From an uncultured Anaeromassilibacillus sp. (GTDB lineage: Bacteria > Bacillota > Clostridia > Oscillospirales > Acutalibacteraceae): DNA of 64,000 bases. Position 1 is the first letter of the stretch, and each line of letters begins with the position of its first letter. Position numbers and translations under genes: made by a program. The stretch is from positions 1 through 64,000 of the forward strand of contig CAKNKY010000002.1 in assembly GCA_930987725.1 (NCBI GenBank). Direction: 5' to 3'. The notes below the pieces were generated by a model. The model was given only the letters and a program-made list of their open reading frames with translations. It was not told the DNA's origin and searched no databases. Shown here in pieces: positions 55,468 to 64,000 of the stretch.

Positions 55468-56700
55468 ATGCAGTTTTTTGCCTGCGGCGTGAGCTTCCGT
55501 GAGACGCCGCTTGCTTTGCGCGCCAGGGCTTCGTTCACCGATACACAAAAGCTGGAGGCGATCGATCGGCTGGCCGCCGCCGGCGCAGCCCAGGCGGCCG
55601 TGCTCTCCACCTGCAACCGGAGCGAGATCTATCTCTTCGCCGGGGAGGGGGAGGAGGCGGCGCGCGCCCTGTTTCTCGAGCGGGAACCGGCGCTCGCGCC
55701 CACGCTCTTCAGCCTGCGCGGCCGGGAGGCCGTCGCCCACCTGTTCGAGGTGGCCGCGGGCCTCGACTCCCTCGTGCTGGGGGAGGACCAGATCCTCGGC
55801 CAGGTGCAGGAAGCGCTGGCCTGCGCGCGCGGCGCCGGTTCGGCCGGGAAGGAGCTCACGCGCGTGTTTCTCTCCGCCGTCACAGCGGCCAAGCAGGTGA
55901 AAACCTCGCTGCACATCAGCGAAAACCCGCTCTCGCTCTGCTCCATCGGCGTGCGCCGCCTGCAGGCGGCCGGGGCGGTGCAGGATCAGCCCGCGCTCGT
56001 CATCGGCAGCGGGAAGATGGCGCGCCTCGCGCTGCGCTACCTCGCGGACGTCGGCGCCGCCTCGCTCACGGTGTGCAGCCGCAGCATGGACCACGCCCTC
56101 GCGCTGCGCGGGGAGTTCCCCGGCCTGTGTGTGCGGCCGTTCGCGGAGCGGTATGAGGCGGCGCGCGATTGCCGTGTGATCGTCTCGGCCACGTCGGCGC
56201 CGCACACGGTGCTGCGGGAGGGGGAGATGCCCCGGGCGGGTGGCCCCCTGTTCCTGCTCGACCTCGCCGTGCCGCGCGACATCGACCCGGCGATCGGCGA
56301 GCGGCCGGGCGTCGAGCTGTTCGACGTGGATTCCCTGCGGCAGACGGCGGAGGAAAACAGGGAGCACCGCCGCGCGCTCGAAGCGCAGGGCCGCGCCATG
56401 CTCGATCGGGCCGTGGACGAGACGATGGACTGGCTCGCCTCCGTGCGCGTGGACGGCGCGGTGCAGAGCCTGCAGGCGCTTTGCCGCGAGGCGGAGGAGG
56501 ACACCTGCTCCCTGCTCGAGCGGAAGCTGCAGCTCGGCGAGCACGAGAAGCAGATCCTGCGCAAGTTCGTGCACGCGGGCATGCGCCGCCTCGTGCGCCA
56601 GCCCATCCTCACGCTCAAGAGCCTGCGCGGCGAGAGCGAGCAGGAGCAGGCGCTGCGCGCCGTGGAAAAGCTTTACGGCTGGGAGGAGGAAGAATCATGA
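55468..56700 (+). CDS. hemA: glutamyl-tRNA reductase
   Basis: VLSTCNRSEIY, GLDSLVLGEDQILGQVQEA. Confidence 0.92.
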   Translation: MQFFACGVSFRETPLALRARASFTDTQKLEAIDRLAAAGAAQAAVLSTCNRSEIYLFAGEGEEAARALFLEREPALAPTLFSLRGREAVAHLFEVAAGLDSLVLGEDQILGQVQEALACARGAGSAGKELTRVFLSAVTAAKQVKTSLHISENPLSLCSIGVRRLQAAGAVQDQPALVIGSGKMARLALRYLADVGAASLTVCSRSMDHALALRGEFPGLCVRPFAERYEAARDCRVIVSATSAPHTVLREGEMPRAGGPLFLLDLAVPRDIDPAIGERPGVELFDVDSLRQTAEENREHRRALEAQGRAMLDRAVDETMDWLASVRVDGAVQSLQALCREAEEDTCSLLERKLQLGEHEKQILRKFVHAGMRRLVRQPILTLKSLRGESEQEQALRAVEKLYGWEEEES

Positions 56701-57596
56701 CCATCAGGCTGGGAACGAGGGGGTCCAAGCTCGCCCTCGCGCAGGCGGAGGCCGTGGCGGGCCGCCTGCGGGAAAACGGCTGCGCGTGCGAGCTCGTCAC
56801 CATCCGCACAAGGGGGGACGCGGTGCAGGACCGGCCGCTCTCCGAGCTCGGCGCCGTGGGCGTGTTTGCCGGGGAGATTGAGCGCGCCCTGCTCGAAGGT
56901 TCGATCGATCTCGCGGTGCACAGCCTCAAGGATTTGCCGGGCGAACTGGCGCCCGGCCTGCGCCTCTCGCGCTTCTGGAAGCGGGAGGATCCGCGCGACG
57001 CCCTCGTGCTGCGGCCGGGCGTCAGCCCCGCCGATCTGCCGGAGGACGCCGTCATCGCCACAGGCAGCGCGCGGCGCGCGGCCCAGCTTCTGCTGCTGCG
57101 CCCGCGGCTGCGCGTGGCGGGCGTGCGCGGCAACGTGGACACAAGGCTGCACAAGCTCGACACGGGCGAGGCGGACGGCCTCATCCTGGCGGCGGCCGGG
57201 CTGCGGAGGCTCGGCCTTGAAGGCCGCGTGACGCGGCTTTTCGATCCGCAGCGCGAGATGGTGCCCGCCTGCGGCCAGGGCGCGCTGGCGCTGGAAAGCC
57301 GCGCGTCCGACGCGTCGCTCGCCGCCCTGCTCGCCGGCCTTGCCGATGAGGAGACGGATCGCTGCGTCTCGGCGGAGCGCGCCTTTTTGCAGGCCGCGGG
57401 CGGCGGCTGTCACGCGCCCGCCGGGGCGTATGCCCGGCTGTGCGAAGGGAAACTGGAGCTCACGGCCTTCCTCGGCGGCGAAGCGGGCGGCGGCGTGCGC
57501 CGCACTGTCTGCGGCCCGGCGGAGCAGGGCGAGGCGCTGGCGCGCTGCCTGGCGCAGGAGCTCCGCGTTTCGCTTGCGGAAGGGGGAAGGGCGTAA
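56697..57596 (+). CDS. hemC: hydroxymethylbilane synthase
   Basis: IRLGTRGSKLALAQAEAV, DLAVHSLKDLP, GGGCHAPAGAYA. Confidence 0.92.
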   Translation: MTIRLGTRGSKLALAQAEAVAGRLRENGCACELVTIRTRGDAVQDRPLSELGAVGVFAGEIERALLEGSIDLAVHSLKDLPGELAPGLRLSRFWKREDPRDALVLRPGVSPADLPEDAVIATGSARRAAQLLLLRPRLRVAGVRGNVDTRLHKLDTGEADGLILAAAGLRRLGLEGRVTRLFDPQREMVPACGQGALALESRASDASLAALLAGLADEETDRCVSAERAFLQAAGGGCHAPAGAYARLCEGKLELTAFLGGEAGGGVRRTVCGPAEQGEALARCLAQELRVSLAEGGRA

Positions 57597-59065
57597 TGGG
57601 CACGGTCTATCTCGTGGGCGCGGGTCCGGGGGATCCCGGCCTTCTCACGCAGCGCGGCCTTTCGCTGCTGCGCCGCGCCGACTGCGTCGTCTATGATTCG
57701 CTGGCCGGGCCGCTCCTTCTGGCGGAGACGAAGCCGGGCTGCGAGCTGATCCACGCCGGCAAACGCGCAGGGCGCCATGCCATGGAGCAGGACGCGATCA
57801 ACCGCCTCCTCGCGGAGAAGGGCCGCCAGGATGCATGCGTGGTGCGGCTCAAGGGCGGCGACAGCTTTGTCTTCGGCCGCGGCGGCGAGGAGGGGCTGTA
57901 CCTGCGCGAGCAGGGCGTCCCGTTTGAAGTGGTGCCGGGCGTGACCTCGGCCATTGCGGGCCCGGCGCGCGCCGGGATCCCCGTGACGCACCGCGGCATG
58001 GCGCGCGGCTTCCGCGTGATGACGGCGCACGACAGCGGCGGCCTCGCCAATCTCGACTTCGATTCCCTGGCGCACACCACGGACACGCTCGTGTTCCTCA
58101 TGGGTCTGGGGCTGCTGGGGGAGATCGCGTCGCGCCTGATCGGCGCCGGCATGGATCCGCAGACGCCCGCCGCCGTAATTGAGAACGCGACGCTGCCGCA
58201 GCAGCGCACGGTGCGTGCGGCGCTGGCCGATCTGGGGCGGTGCGCCCGGGAAGCGCATGTGCGTGCCCCGGCGCTCATCGTGGTGGGGCGGACGGTGTCG
58301 CTGGCCGATCGCCTTGCCCCGCCTGCGCCGCGCGGCCTTGCCGGTGCGCGGATCCTGCTGCCGTGCGTGGGGGAGCTGCCCTCGCGGCTCGGCGAGCGGC
58401 TGCGCGCGCGCGGCGCGGCGGTGGAGGAACTGGCCGTCTGCCGCGTGGAGGAAAAGACCGGCGCGGTGCGGCGGGAAGCCGTCGGTGCGGCGGACGCCGT
58501 GGCCTTCACGAGCCGGCGCGCCGTGCAGCTCTTTTTCGGTGCGCTGTTCGGCCTGGGGCTGGACGCCCGCGCGCTGGCGGGCAGGCGGATCGCCGCCGTC
58601 GGCCCCGGCACACAGGAGGCGCTGCGCGCGTTCGGCCTTCTGGCGGACTGCGTGCCGCCGGTGCACACGGGCGAGGCGCTCGGCGCGCTCCTGCGCGAAA
58701 CACTGCCGCGCGGGGCGCGCGTGCTCTTCCCGCGGGCGGCGGGCGCTTCCGGTGCGCTGCGGCAGGCGCTTGCCGGTTGGGCGCAGGTGGAGGACCCGGT
58801 GCTGTATGAGACGGTGCCCTGCCTGAGCGCGGAGGCAGCCGCGGCCACGCTGGACGGCCGCTCCTTCGACGCGGCCGTGTTCACCTCGGGCTCCGCCGTG
58901 CGGGCGCTGCTCGGCGTGTGGAAGCTGCCGGAGGGCTGCCGTACGCTGGCCATCGGGCCGAAGACGGCCGCCCGGCTCGAAGCGTGCGGCGTGGCGTGCG
59001 CGGAATCGCCGCACGCCGATCTGGAGGGCATTCTGGAAAAACTGGAGGAATGGTTTCATGCATAA
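57596..59065 (+). CDS. uroporphyrinogen-III C-methyltransferase / uroporphyrinogen-III synthase fusion
   Basis: VYLVGAGPGDPGLLTQRGL, RLKGGDSFVFGRGGEE (SUMT); C-terminal HemD-like domain. Confidence 0.9.
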   Translation: MGTVYLVGAGPGDPGLLTQRGLSLLRRADCVVYDSLAGPLLLAETKPGCELIHAGKRAGRHAMEQDAINRLLAEKGRQDACVVRLKGGDSFVFGRGGEEGLYLREQGVPFEVVPGVTSAIAGPARAGIPVTHRGMARGFRVMTAHDSGGLANLDFDSLAHTTDTLVFLMGLGLLGEIASRLIGAGMDPQTPAAVIENATLPQQRTVRAALADLGRCAREAHVRAPALIVVGRTVSLADRLAPPAPRGLAGARILLPCVGELPSRLGERLRARGAAVEELAVCRVEEKTGAVRREAVGAADAVAFTSRRAVQLFFGALFGLGLDARALAGRRIAAVGPGTQEALRAFGLLADCVPPVHTGEALGALLRETLPRGARVLFPRAAGASGALRQALAGWAQVEDPVLYETVPCLSAEAAAATLDGRSFDAAVFTSGSAVRALLGVWKLPEGCRTLAIGPKTAARLEACGVACAESPHADLEGILEKLEEWFHA

Positions 59066-59675
59066 CGAGGAAAGACGCACTGCCGGCAGACTGTATGATC
59101 CGGGCGATCCGGAGATCCTGGCAAAGCAGGCGAAGGCACTCGACGACATTTATGAATACAATCAGACGCGCCCCGTGCAGGAGGAGCTGCGGCAGTCGCT
59201 GCTCCGAAAGATCTTCGCGGAGGTGGGCGACGGCTGCCACGTGGAGCCGCCGCTGCGCGCAAACTGGGGCGCGAACACGCATCTGGGCGATAGCGTGTAT
59301 GTGAACTTCAATCTCACGCTCGTGGACGACACCGACATCTACATCGGCAGCCACACGATGATCGCGCCGAACGTCGTGATCGACGCGGCCACCCATCCCA
59401 TCTCGCCGGAACTGAGGAAGCGCGGGCTGCAGTACAACCTGCCGGTGCGCATCGGCGAGAACGTGTGGATCGGCGCGGGGGCGATCATCCTGCCGGGCGT
59501 CGCCATCGGCGACAACGCCGTGATCGGCGCGGGCAGCGTCGTCACGCACGACATTCCCGCCAATGTGGTGGCCGTGGGCTCGCCGTGCCGCGTGCTGCGG
59601 GAGATCGGAGAGGAGGACCGGCAGTATGACCGCCATGGCATGAAGATTGACGTGCCGGAAGAACAGGAGGAATAA
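59058..59675 (+). CDS. sugar O-acetyltransferase (maltose/galactoside acetyltransferase family)
   Basis: left-handed beta-helix hexapeptides: GSHTMIAPNVVIDAATHPISPELR, IGENVWIGAGAIILPGVAIGDNAVIGAGSVV. Confidence 0.88.
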   Translation: MHNEERRTAGRLYDPGDPEILAKQAKALDDIYEYNQTRPVQEELRQSLLRKIFAEVGDGCHVEPPLRANWGANTHLGDSVYVNFNLTLVDDTDIYIGSHTMIAPNVVIDAATHPISPELRKRGLQYNLPVRIGENVWIGAGAIILPGVAIGDNAVIGAGSVVTHDIPANVVAVGSPCRVLREIGEEDRQYDRHGMKIDVPEEQEE

Positions 59676-59679
59676 GAAC

Positions 59680-60651
59680 ATGTACAGAGGAAGAAGACTG
59701 CGCGCCACGCCCGTGTCGCGGGCGCTGATCCGCGAGACGAGCCTTTCCGTTTCCGATCTCGTGCTGCCGCTGTTTGTCGTGGAGGGGGAGGGCATCTGCC
59801 GTGAGATCCCCTCGCTGCCGGGCGTGTTCCACTATTCCGTCGACCGGCTCGACGGAATAGTGGAGCAGATGCGCGCCTGCGGCGTCTCCGCCTGCCTGCT
59901 GTTCGGCATCCCGGATCACAAGGATGCGTGCGGCAGCTCGGCCTATGAGGAGAACGGCATCGTGCAGCGGGCCATGCGCCGCCTGCGCGCGCTGTGGCCG
60001 GAGCTCTACATCATCGGCGACGTGTGCCTGTGCGAATATACCGACCACGGCCACTGCGGCCTGCTCGACGGCTGCGGCCATGTGCTGAACGACGAGACGC
60101 TGCCTGTGCTGGCGCGCGTCGCCGTGAGTTACGCCCGCGCCGGGGCGGACATGGTGGCCCCCAGCGACATGATGGACGGCCATGTCGCCGCCATCCGCGC
60201 CGCGCTCGACGAAGCGGGCTTCGGCAATGTGGCCGTTATGGGCTACAGCGCAAAGTACGCCTCCGCCTTCTACGGCCCGTTCCGCGAGGCGGCCGGTTCC
60301 GCCCCGTCCTTCGGCGACCGCAAGTCCTATCAGATGGACCCGGCCAACGGCCGCGAGGCGCTGCGCGAGATCGCCGCGGATCTCGACGAGGGGGCCGACG
60401 TCATCATGGTGAAGCCTGCGCTCGCCTATCTCGATGTGATCCGCGAAGCCAGCCGCACGTTCAACGCGCCGCTGGCGGCCTACTGCGTGAGCGGCGAGTA
60501 CGCCATGCTCCGCCTGGCCGTAGACCATGGCGTGCTGGCCGAGAGCGCCGTGTGGGAATCGCTGTTGGCCGTGAAGCGCGCCGGCGCCAAGATCATCATC
60601 ACCTACAGCGCGCTCGACGCGGCACGCCGCATCAAGGAGGGATTGCTGTGA
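59680..60651 (+). CDS. hemB: delta-aminolevulinic acid dehydratase (porphobilinogen synthase)
   Basis: VAPSDMMDGHVAAIR, GYSAKYASAFYGPFREA, VMVKPALAYLDVI-like motif. Confidence 0.93.
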   Translation: MYRGRRLRATPVSRALIRETSLSVSDLVLPLFVVEGEGICREIPSLPGVFHYSVDRLDGIVEQMRACGVSACLLFGIPDHKDACGSSAYEENGIVQRAMRRLRALWPELYIIGDVCLCEYTDHGHCGLLDGCGHVLNDETLPVLARVAVSYARAGADMVAPSDMMDGHVAAIRAALDEAGFGNVAVMGYSAKYASAFYGPFREAAGSAPSFGDRKSYQMDPANGREALREIAADLDEGADVIMVKPALAYLDVIREASRTFNAPLAAYCVSGEYAMLRLAVDHGVLAESAVWESLLAVKRAGAKIIITYSALDAARRIKEGLL

Positions 60652-61943
60652 AACGCGACGCTTCCGCTGCCGCCTACGCGCGCGCCTGCCGCGTGCTGCC
60701 GGGCGGCGTGAATTCGCCGGTGCGCGCCTTCCGCGCCGTGGGTGTGCCGCCCGTGTTCGCCGCGCGGGCCAGAGGCTCCCGTGTGTGGGACGAGGACGGC
60801 AACGAGTACATCGACTACATCTGCTCCTTCGGCCCCATGATCTTCGGCCACGCGCCCGATTTTCTCCTCGAAGGAATGGAGGAGGCCGCAGCCCACGGCC
60901 TGAGCTACGGGCTGCCCACCGTGCGCGAGATCGAGATGGCCGAGCAGATCACGGCCGCCTATCCCGCCGCCGAGATGGTGCGCATGGTCAACTCCGGCAC
61001 GGAGGCCACAATGAGCGCCATCCGCGTGGCGCGCGGCTACACCGGGCGCGACAAGTTTATCAAGTTCGAGGGCTGTTACCACGGCCATAGCGACTGCCTG
61101 CTCGTGCAGGCCGGGTCCGGCGCGCTCACCTACGGCGTGCCCACCAGCCCCGGCGTGCCGGCAGAGGTTGTGCGCGATACGATCGTCTGCCGCTATAACG
61201 ACCTGGAGTCTGTGCGCGAGGCCTTCGTGCAGAACCCGGGCGAGATCGCGGCCGTCATCGTGGAGCCAGTGGCCGGAAACATGGGCGTCGTGCCGCCGAA
61301 GCCCGGTTTCCTGCAGGGACTGCGGGAGATCTGCACGCGCGAGGGCGCGGCCCTTCTCTTCGACGAGGTGATCACCGGCTTCCGCCTTGCATACGGCGGG
61401 GCGGCGGAGCGGTTCGGCGTGAAGCCGGACCTCGTCTGCTTCGGCAAGATCATCGGCGCGGGCATGCCGGTGGGCGCTTACGGCGGCCGCCGCGAGCTCA
61501 TGGAGTACGTCTCCCCCACGGGCCCGGTGTACCAGGCGGGCACGCTCTCCGGCAACCCGCTCGCCATGTTCCTGGGATTGCGGCAGCTGCGCATGCTGGA
61601 AAGCCGCCGCGAGGTGTATCAGGAGCTGGAGGACAACGCCGCGTTCTTCGAATCGGAGCTGCGCGCGGCGCTCGATCGCCTCGGCCTGCCGTTCTGTGTG
61701 AACCGCGCCGGGTCCATCCTGTCGCTGTTCTTCACGCAGGGGCCGGTGGAGAGCTATGACGACGTCAGCCGCTGCGACACGGAGCGCTTTGCCCGCTATG
61801 ACCGTGCGCTGCTCGAGCGCGGCGTGCTGGCTGCGCCCTCGCAGTTTGAGGCGCTGTTCCTCTCCGCCGCGCACTCGCGCAATGATCTGGCGCGCACGGC
61901 CCGCGCCATGGAGGAAGCGCTGGCCGCTTCCGCGGAGGGCTGA
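60648..61943 (+). CDS. hemL: glutamate-1-semialdehyde 2,1-aminomutase
   Basis: VNSGTEATMSAIRVARGYTGRDK, FDEVITGFR, FGKIIGAGMPVGAYGG. Confidence 0.93.
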   Translation: MKRDASAAAYARACRVLPGGVNSPVRAFRAVGVPPVFAARARGSRVWDEDGNEYIDYICSFGPMIFGHAPDFLLEGMEEAAAHGLSYGLPTVREIEMAEQITAAYPAAEMVRMVNSGTEATMSAIRVARGYTGRDKFIKFEGCYHGHSDCLLVQAGSGALTYGVPTSPGVPAEVVRDTIVCRYNDLESVREAFVQNPGEIAAVIVEPVAGNMGVVPPKPGFLQGLREICTREGAALLFDEVITGFRLAYGGAAERFGVKPDLVCFGKIIGAGMPVGAYGGRRELMEYVSPTGPVYQAGTLSGNPLAMFLGLRQLRMLESRREVYQELEDNAAFFESELRAALDRLGLPFCVNRAGSILSLFFTQGPVESYDDVSRCDTERFARYDRALLERGVLAAPSQFEALFLSAAHSRNDLARTARAMEEALAASAEG

Positions 61944-61947
61944 AGCC

Positions 61948-62556
61948 GTGGCGCTCTGCGTGCAGCTCTTTCTCGAGGGGGCGCGCGTCCTCGTGGTGGG
62001 CGGCGGGCGCCTGGCCGCCCGCCGCGCCCGGCAGCTGCGCGGGGAGGGCGCACGGGTGACCGTCCTCTCGCCGTCCTTCCTGCCGGAGCTGGAAGCGGGC
62101 GGTTTTGATCTGATCCGCGCGCCGTACAGCCCCGATTACCTGGAGGGCTGCCTGCTCGCGGCCGCGGCCGCCGCGCCGGAGGTCAACCGCCGCCTCGCGC
62201 GCGACGCCGCCGCGCGCGGCATCCTCACGCTGGCTGCCGCGCCGGGGGAGGGGGCCGCCGCCCGCGTGATGAAGGCGGGGCAGGAGGGCGTCGTCACAAT
62301 CGCCTGCGCCACGGGCGGCGCGTTCCCGGCCGCGAACGGGCAGCTCCTCGCGGATCTGCGGCGGGCGGCCGTTCCGTGGGCCGAAAAGCTGCCGCTTCTC
62401 GGCGAGATCCGCCGCCTGCTCCTCGCGCAGGAAGGCAGGGATGCCGGCCCGCTGCTGCGCGGACTCGCGGAAAAACCGGCCGGCGAGCTGGAAGCGCTGC
62501 TGCACAGCCTGCGGGAAGCGGCGGGACAGGGCGGAAAAAGCGGGCGGCCTGCCTGA
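61948..62556 (+). CDS. precorrin-2 dehydrogenase / siroheme synthase N-terminal domain
   Basis: ARVLVVGGGRLAARRARQLRGEGARVTVLSP; located at the end of the hem operon. Confidence 0.85.
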   Translation: MALCVQLFLEGARVLVVGGGRLAARRARQLRGEGARVTVLSPSFLPELEAGGFDLIRAPYSPDYLEGCLLAAAAAAPEVNRRLARDAAARGILTLAAAPGEGAAARVMKAGQEGVVTIACATGGAFPAANGQLLADLRRAAVPWAEKLPLLGEIRRLLLAQEGRDAGPLLRGLAEKPAGELEALLHSLREAAGQGGKSGRPA

Positions 62557-62582
62557 GCAGACCGCCCGCTTTTGTTCTTTTT
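62533..62582. terminator. bidirectional terminator
   Basis: AAAAAGCGGGCGG...CCGCCCGCTTTTGTTCTTTTTT. Confidence 0.8.
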
Positions 62583-62605
62583 TCCTTCAGGGGAGACGCG
62601 TTCTC

Positions 62606-63541
62606 TCAGCAGCTTGCGCCGCCGATCGTCTCCTGCTCGAGGATCTCTTCCTTGCGCTTGAGCAGGTTGTCGGAGATCAGCATCTTCTCCACCTTTGCCG
62701 CGCCGAGGCGATCGACCGTCATGCCGAAGCGTTCGCCCGTTTCGCCCTTGCTCTTGAAGAGCAGGATGGCCTTCTCCACCACGTCGAGCGCTTCCTCGCG
62801 GGTGAACAGCTTGGAGAGCGGCGTGCCGATGCGCACCTTCTTGCCCCAGCGCCCGCCGACGTACACCTTGTAGAGCGTCTCCGTCTCTTCCATGGCGCCG
62901 AAGGGGCAGGCGTGGCGGCAGCGGCCGCAGTTGTTGCATGTTTCGCGGTCAAAGGCCGGCTGCGTGCCGCCGGCCTCGACGGCCTTCATCGGGCAGCTTG
63001 CCTGCACGGCGCACTTGGCGCAGGAGCGGCACTTTTCCGGGTTGAATTTCGGCACGCGCTGGCCCACGATGCCCAGGTCGTTCAGGTCGGGCTTCATGCA
63101 GTTGTTCGGGCAGCCGCCCACGGCAATCTTGAATTTGTGGGGCAGCGTGACGCCGGCATAGCCCACAAAGAAACGGTCGTGGATCTCCTTGGCGAGCGCC
63201 TGCGTGTCATACAGGCCGAACACGCACGTCGTGCCCTTGCAGGATACGACGGGGCGCACGCGGGAGCCGGTGCCGCCGGTGACGAGGCCGTCCTGTGCGA
63301 TGAAGGCCTTGAAGTCCTCGATCTTCTCATAGGGGATGCCCGGCAGCTCCACCGTCAGGCGGGAGGTGAACGCCACCTTGCCGTCGCCGAACTGCTCGGC
63401 AGCCTCGCCGAGGCGGCGGGCCTGGGCGGCGGTGATCACACCGTTTTCGGTGATGACGCGGGCGGAGAAATTCTCCGTGCCGCGGTTGAGCAGGAAACCC
63501 TGCCCCTTGACGCGTTTGATATCGTTCGGGGAAATGGACAT
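62606..63541 (-). CDS. nitrite/sulfite reductase-like hemoprotein with 2[4Fe-4S] ferredoxin domain
   Basis: LTVELPGIPYEKI, GGCPNNCMKPDLNDLGIVGQ, CRSCAKCAVQASCPMKAV, CNNCGRCRHACPFGA. Confidence 0.88.
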   Translation of the reverse strand: MSISPNDIKRVKGQGFLLNRGTENFSARVITENGVITAAQARRLGEAAEQFGDGKVAFTSRLTVELPGIPYEKIEDFKAFIAQDGLVTGGTGSRVRPVVSCKGTTCVFGLYDTQALAKEIHDRFFVGYAGVTLPHKFKIAVGGCPNNCMKPDLNDLGIVGQRVPKFNPEKCRSCAKCAVQASCPMKAVEAGGTQPAFDRETCNNCGRCRHACPFGAMEETETLYKVYVGGRWGKKVRIGTPLSKLFTREEALDVVEKAILLFKSKGETGERFGMTVDRLGAAKVEKMLISDNLLKRKEEILEQETIGGASC

Positions 63542-63595
63542 GCTTTGCGCCTCCGTTCTTTCTCTTTCCTGCGCGGGGCGGCCCCGCGCGGTTTG

Positions 63596-64000
63596 TCAAA
63601 TTTCGTAGCAGGGGTGATCGGGAGCCTTCTGCTCCTTCGTCACAAGGCTGTAGAAGCGGTAACCGCCCGTGAGGTTGTAGCAGTCGAAGCCGTGGCCCGA
63701 AAGGATGCGGCACGCCAGATAGCTGCGCAGGCCGCTCTGGCAGTGCACATAGATCGGCTTGGACGGGTCGAGCTCATCGAGGTGCTGGCGCAGCTCGTCG
63801 AGCGGGATGCCGGTGAATCCGTCGATGGCGCCGGCGGCGCGTTCCGCGGGGGTGCGCACGTCCAGCAGCGTCACGCTGCCGTCGCGCGGGAGCGTGGCCA
63901 CGTCGTGCCAGTGGAACGTCTTCACCTTGCCGGTGAGCACATTCTCGATGGCGTAGCCGGCATAGTTCACCGGATCCTTCGCGGAGCCGAACGGCGGGGC
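63596..64000 (-). CDS. C-terminus of FAD-dependent (CoA-disulfide reductase-like) oxidoreductase with rhodanese domain, truncated by window end
   Basis: APPFGSAKDPVNYAGYAIENVLTG followed by rhodanese core IYVHCQSGLRSYLACRIL; frame open through position 64000. Confidence 0.8.
   Translation of the reverse strand, partial: APPFGSAKDPVNYAGYAIENVLTGKVKTFHWHDVATLPRDGSVTLLDVRTPAERAAGAIDGFTGIPLDELRQHLDELDPSKPIYVHCQSGLRSYLACRILSGHGFDCYNLTGGYRFYSLVTKEQKAPDHPCYEI

Overview
This 64 kb window is GC-rich and Clostridia/Oscillospiraceae-like, judging by gene content only. It starts in the 3' end of a tRNA. Main loci: leuCD with a divergent Crp/Fnr regulator; a minus-strand carbohydrate locus (histidine kinase, AraC-type response regulator, solute-binding protein, two LplB/LplC-type permeases, GH31) with two apparent 1-nt frameshifts; OadB/OadG-like genes and proS; a long DRTGG/HATPase/PHP plus NuoE/NuoF/[FeFe]-hydrogenase cluster with two Rex-like operators; pyrC-pyrF-pyrK-pyrD followed by an iron-ADH::histidine-phosphatase fusion and ruvX; sugar kinase/nucleotidyltransferase and degV; trxB; two Gfo/Idh and two TIM-barrel isomerase genes; an Ltp-repeat membrane protein cluster; and a hemA-hemC-cobA/hemD-hemB-hemL-precorrin-2 dehydrogenase operon facing a siroheme-type reductase. 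The most exciting item is a ~1.4 kb noncoding interval (about 40862-42277). It runs from a near-consensus sigma-A promoter to an intrinsic terminator, has no credible ORF, and its 3' part contains five modules phased at ~115 nt, with hairpins whose pairing is kept while the sequence changes. I read this as a large, ornate, repeat-built structured RNA that I cannot assign to a known class. A second structured RNA candidate (~200 nt, 6S-like architecture) lies on the other side of the small DUF1292 gene. Several families of GC-rich palindromic repeats sit at operon ends, one with clear compensatory substitutions. All calls come from reading the sequence and supplied ORFs; no database search or folding was run.
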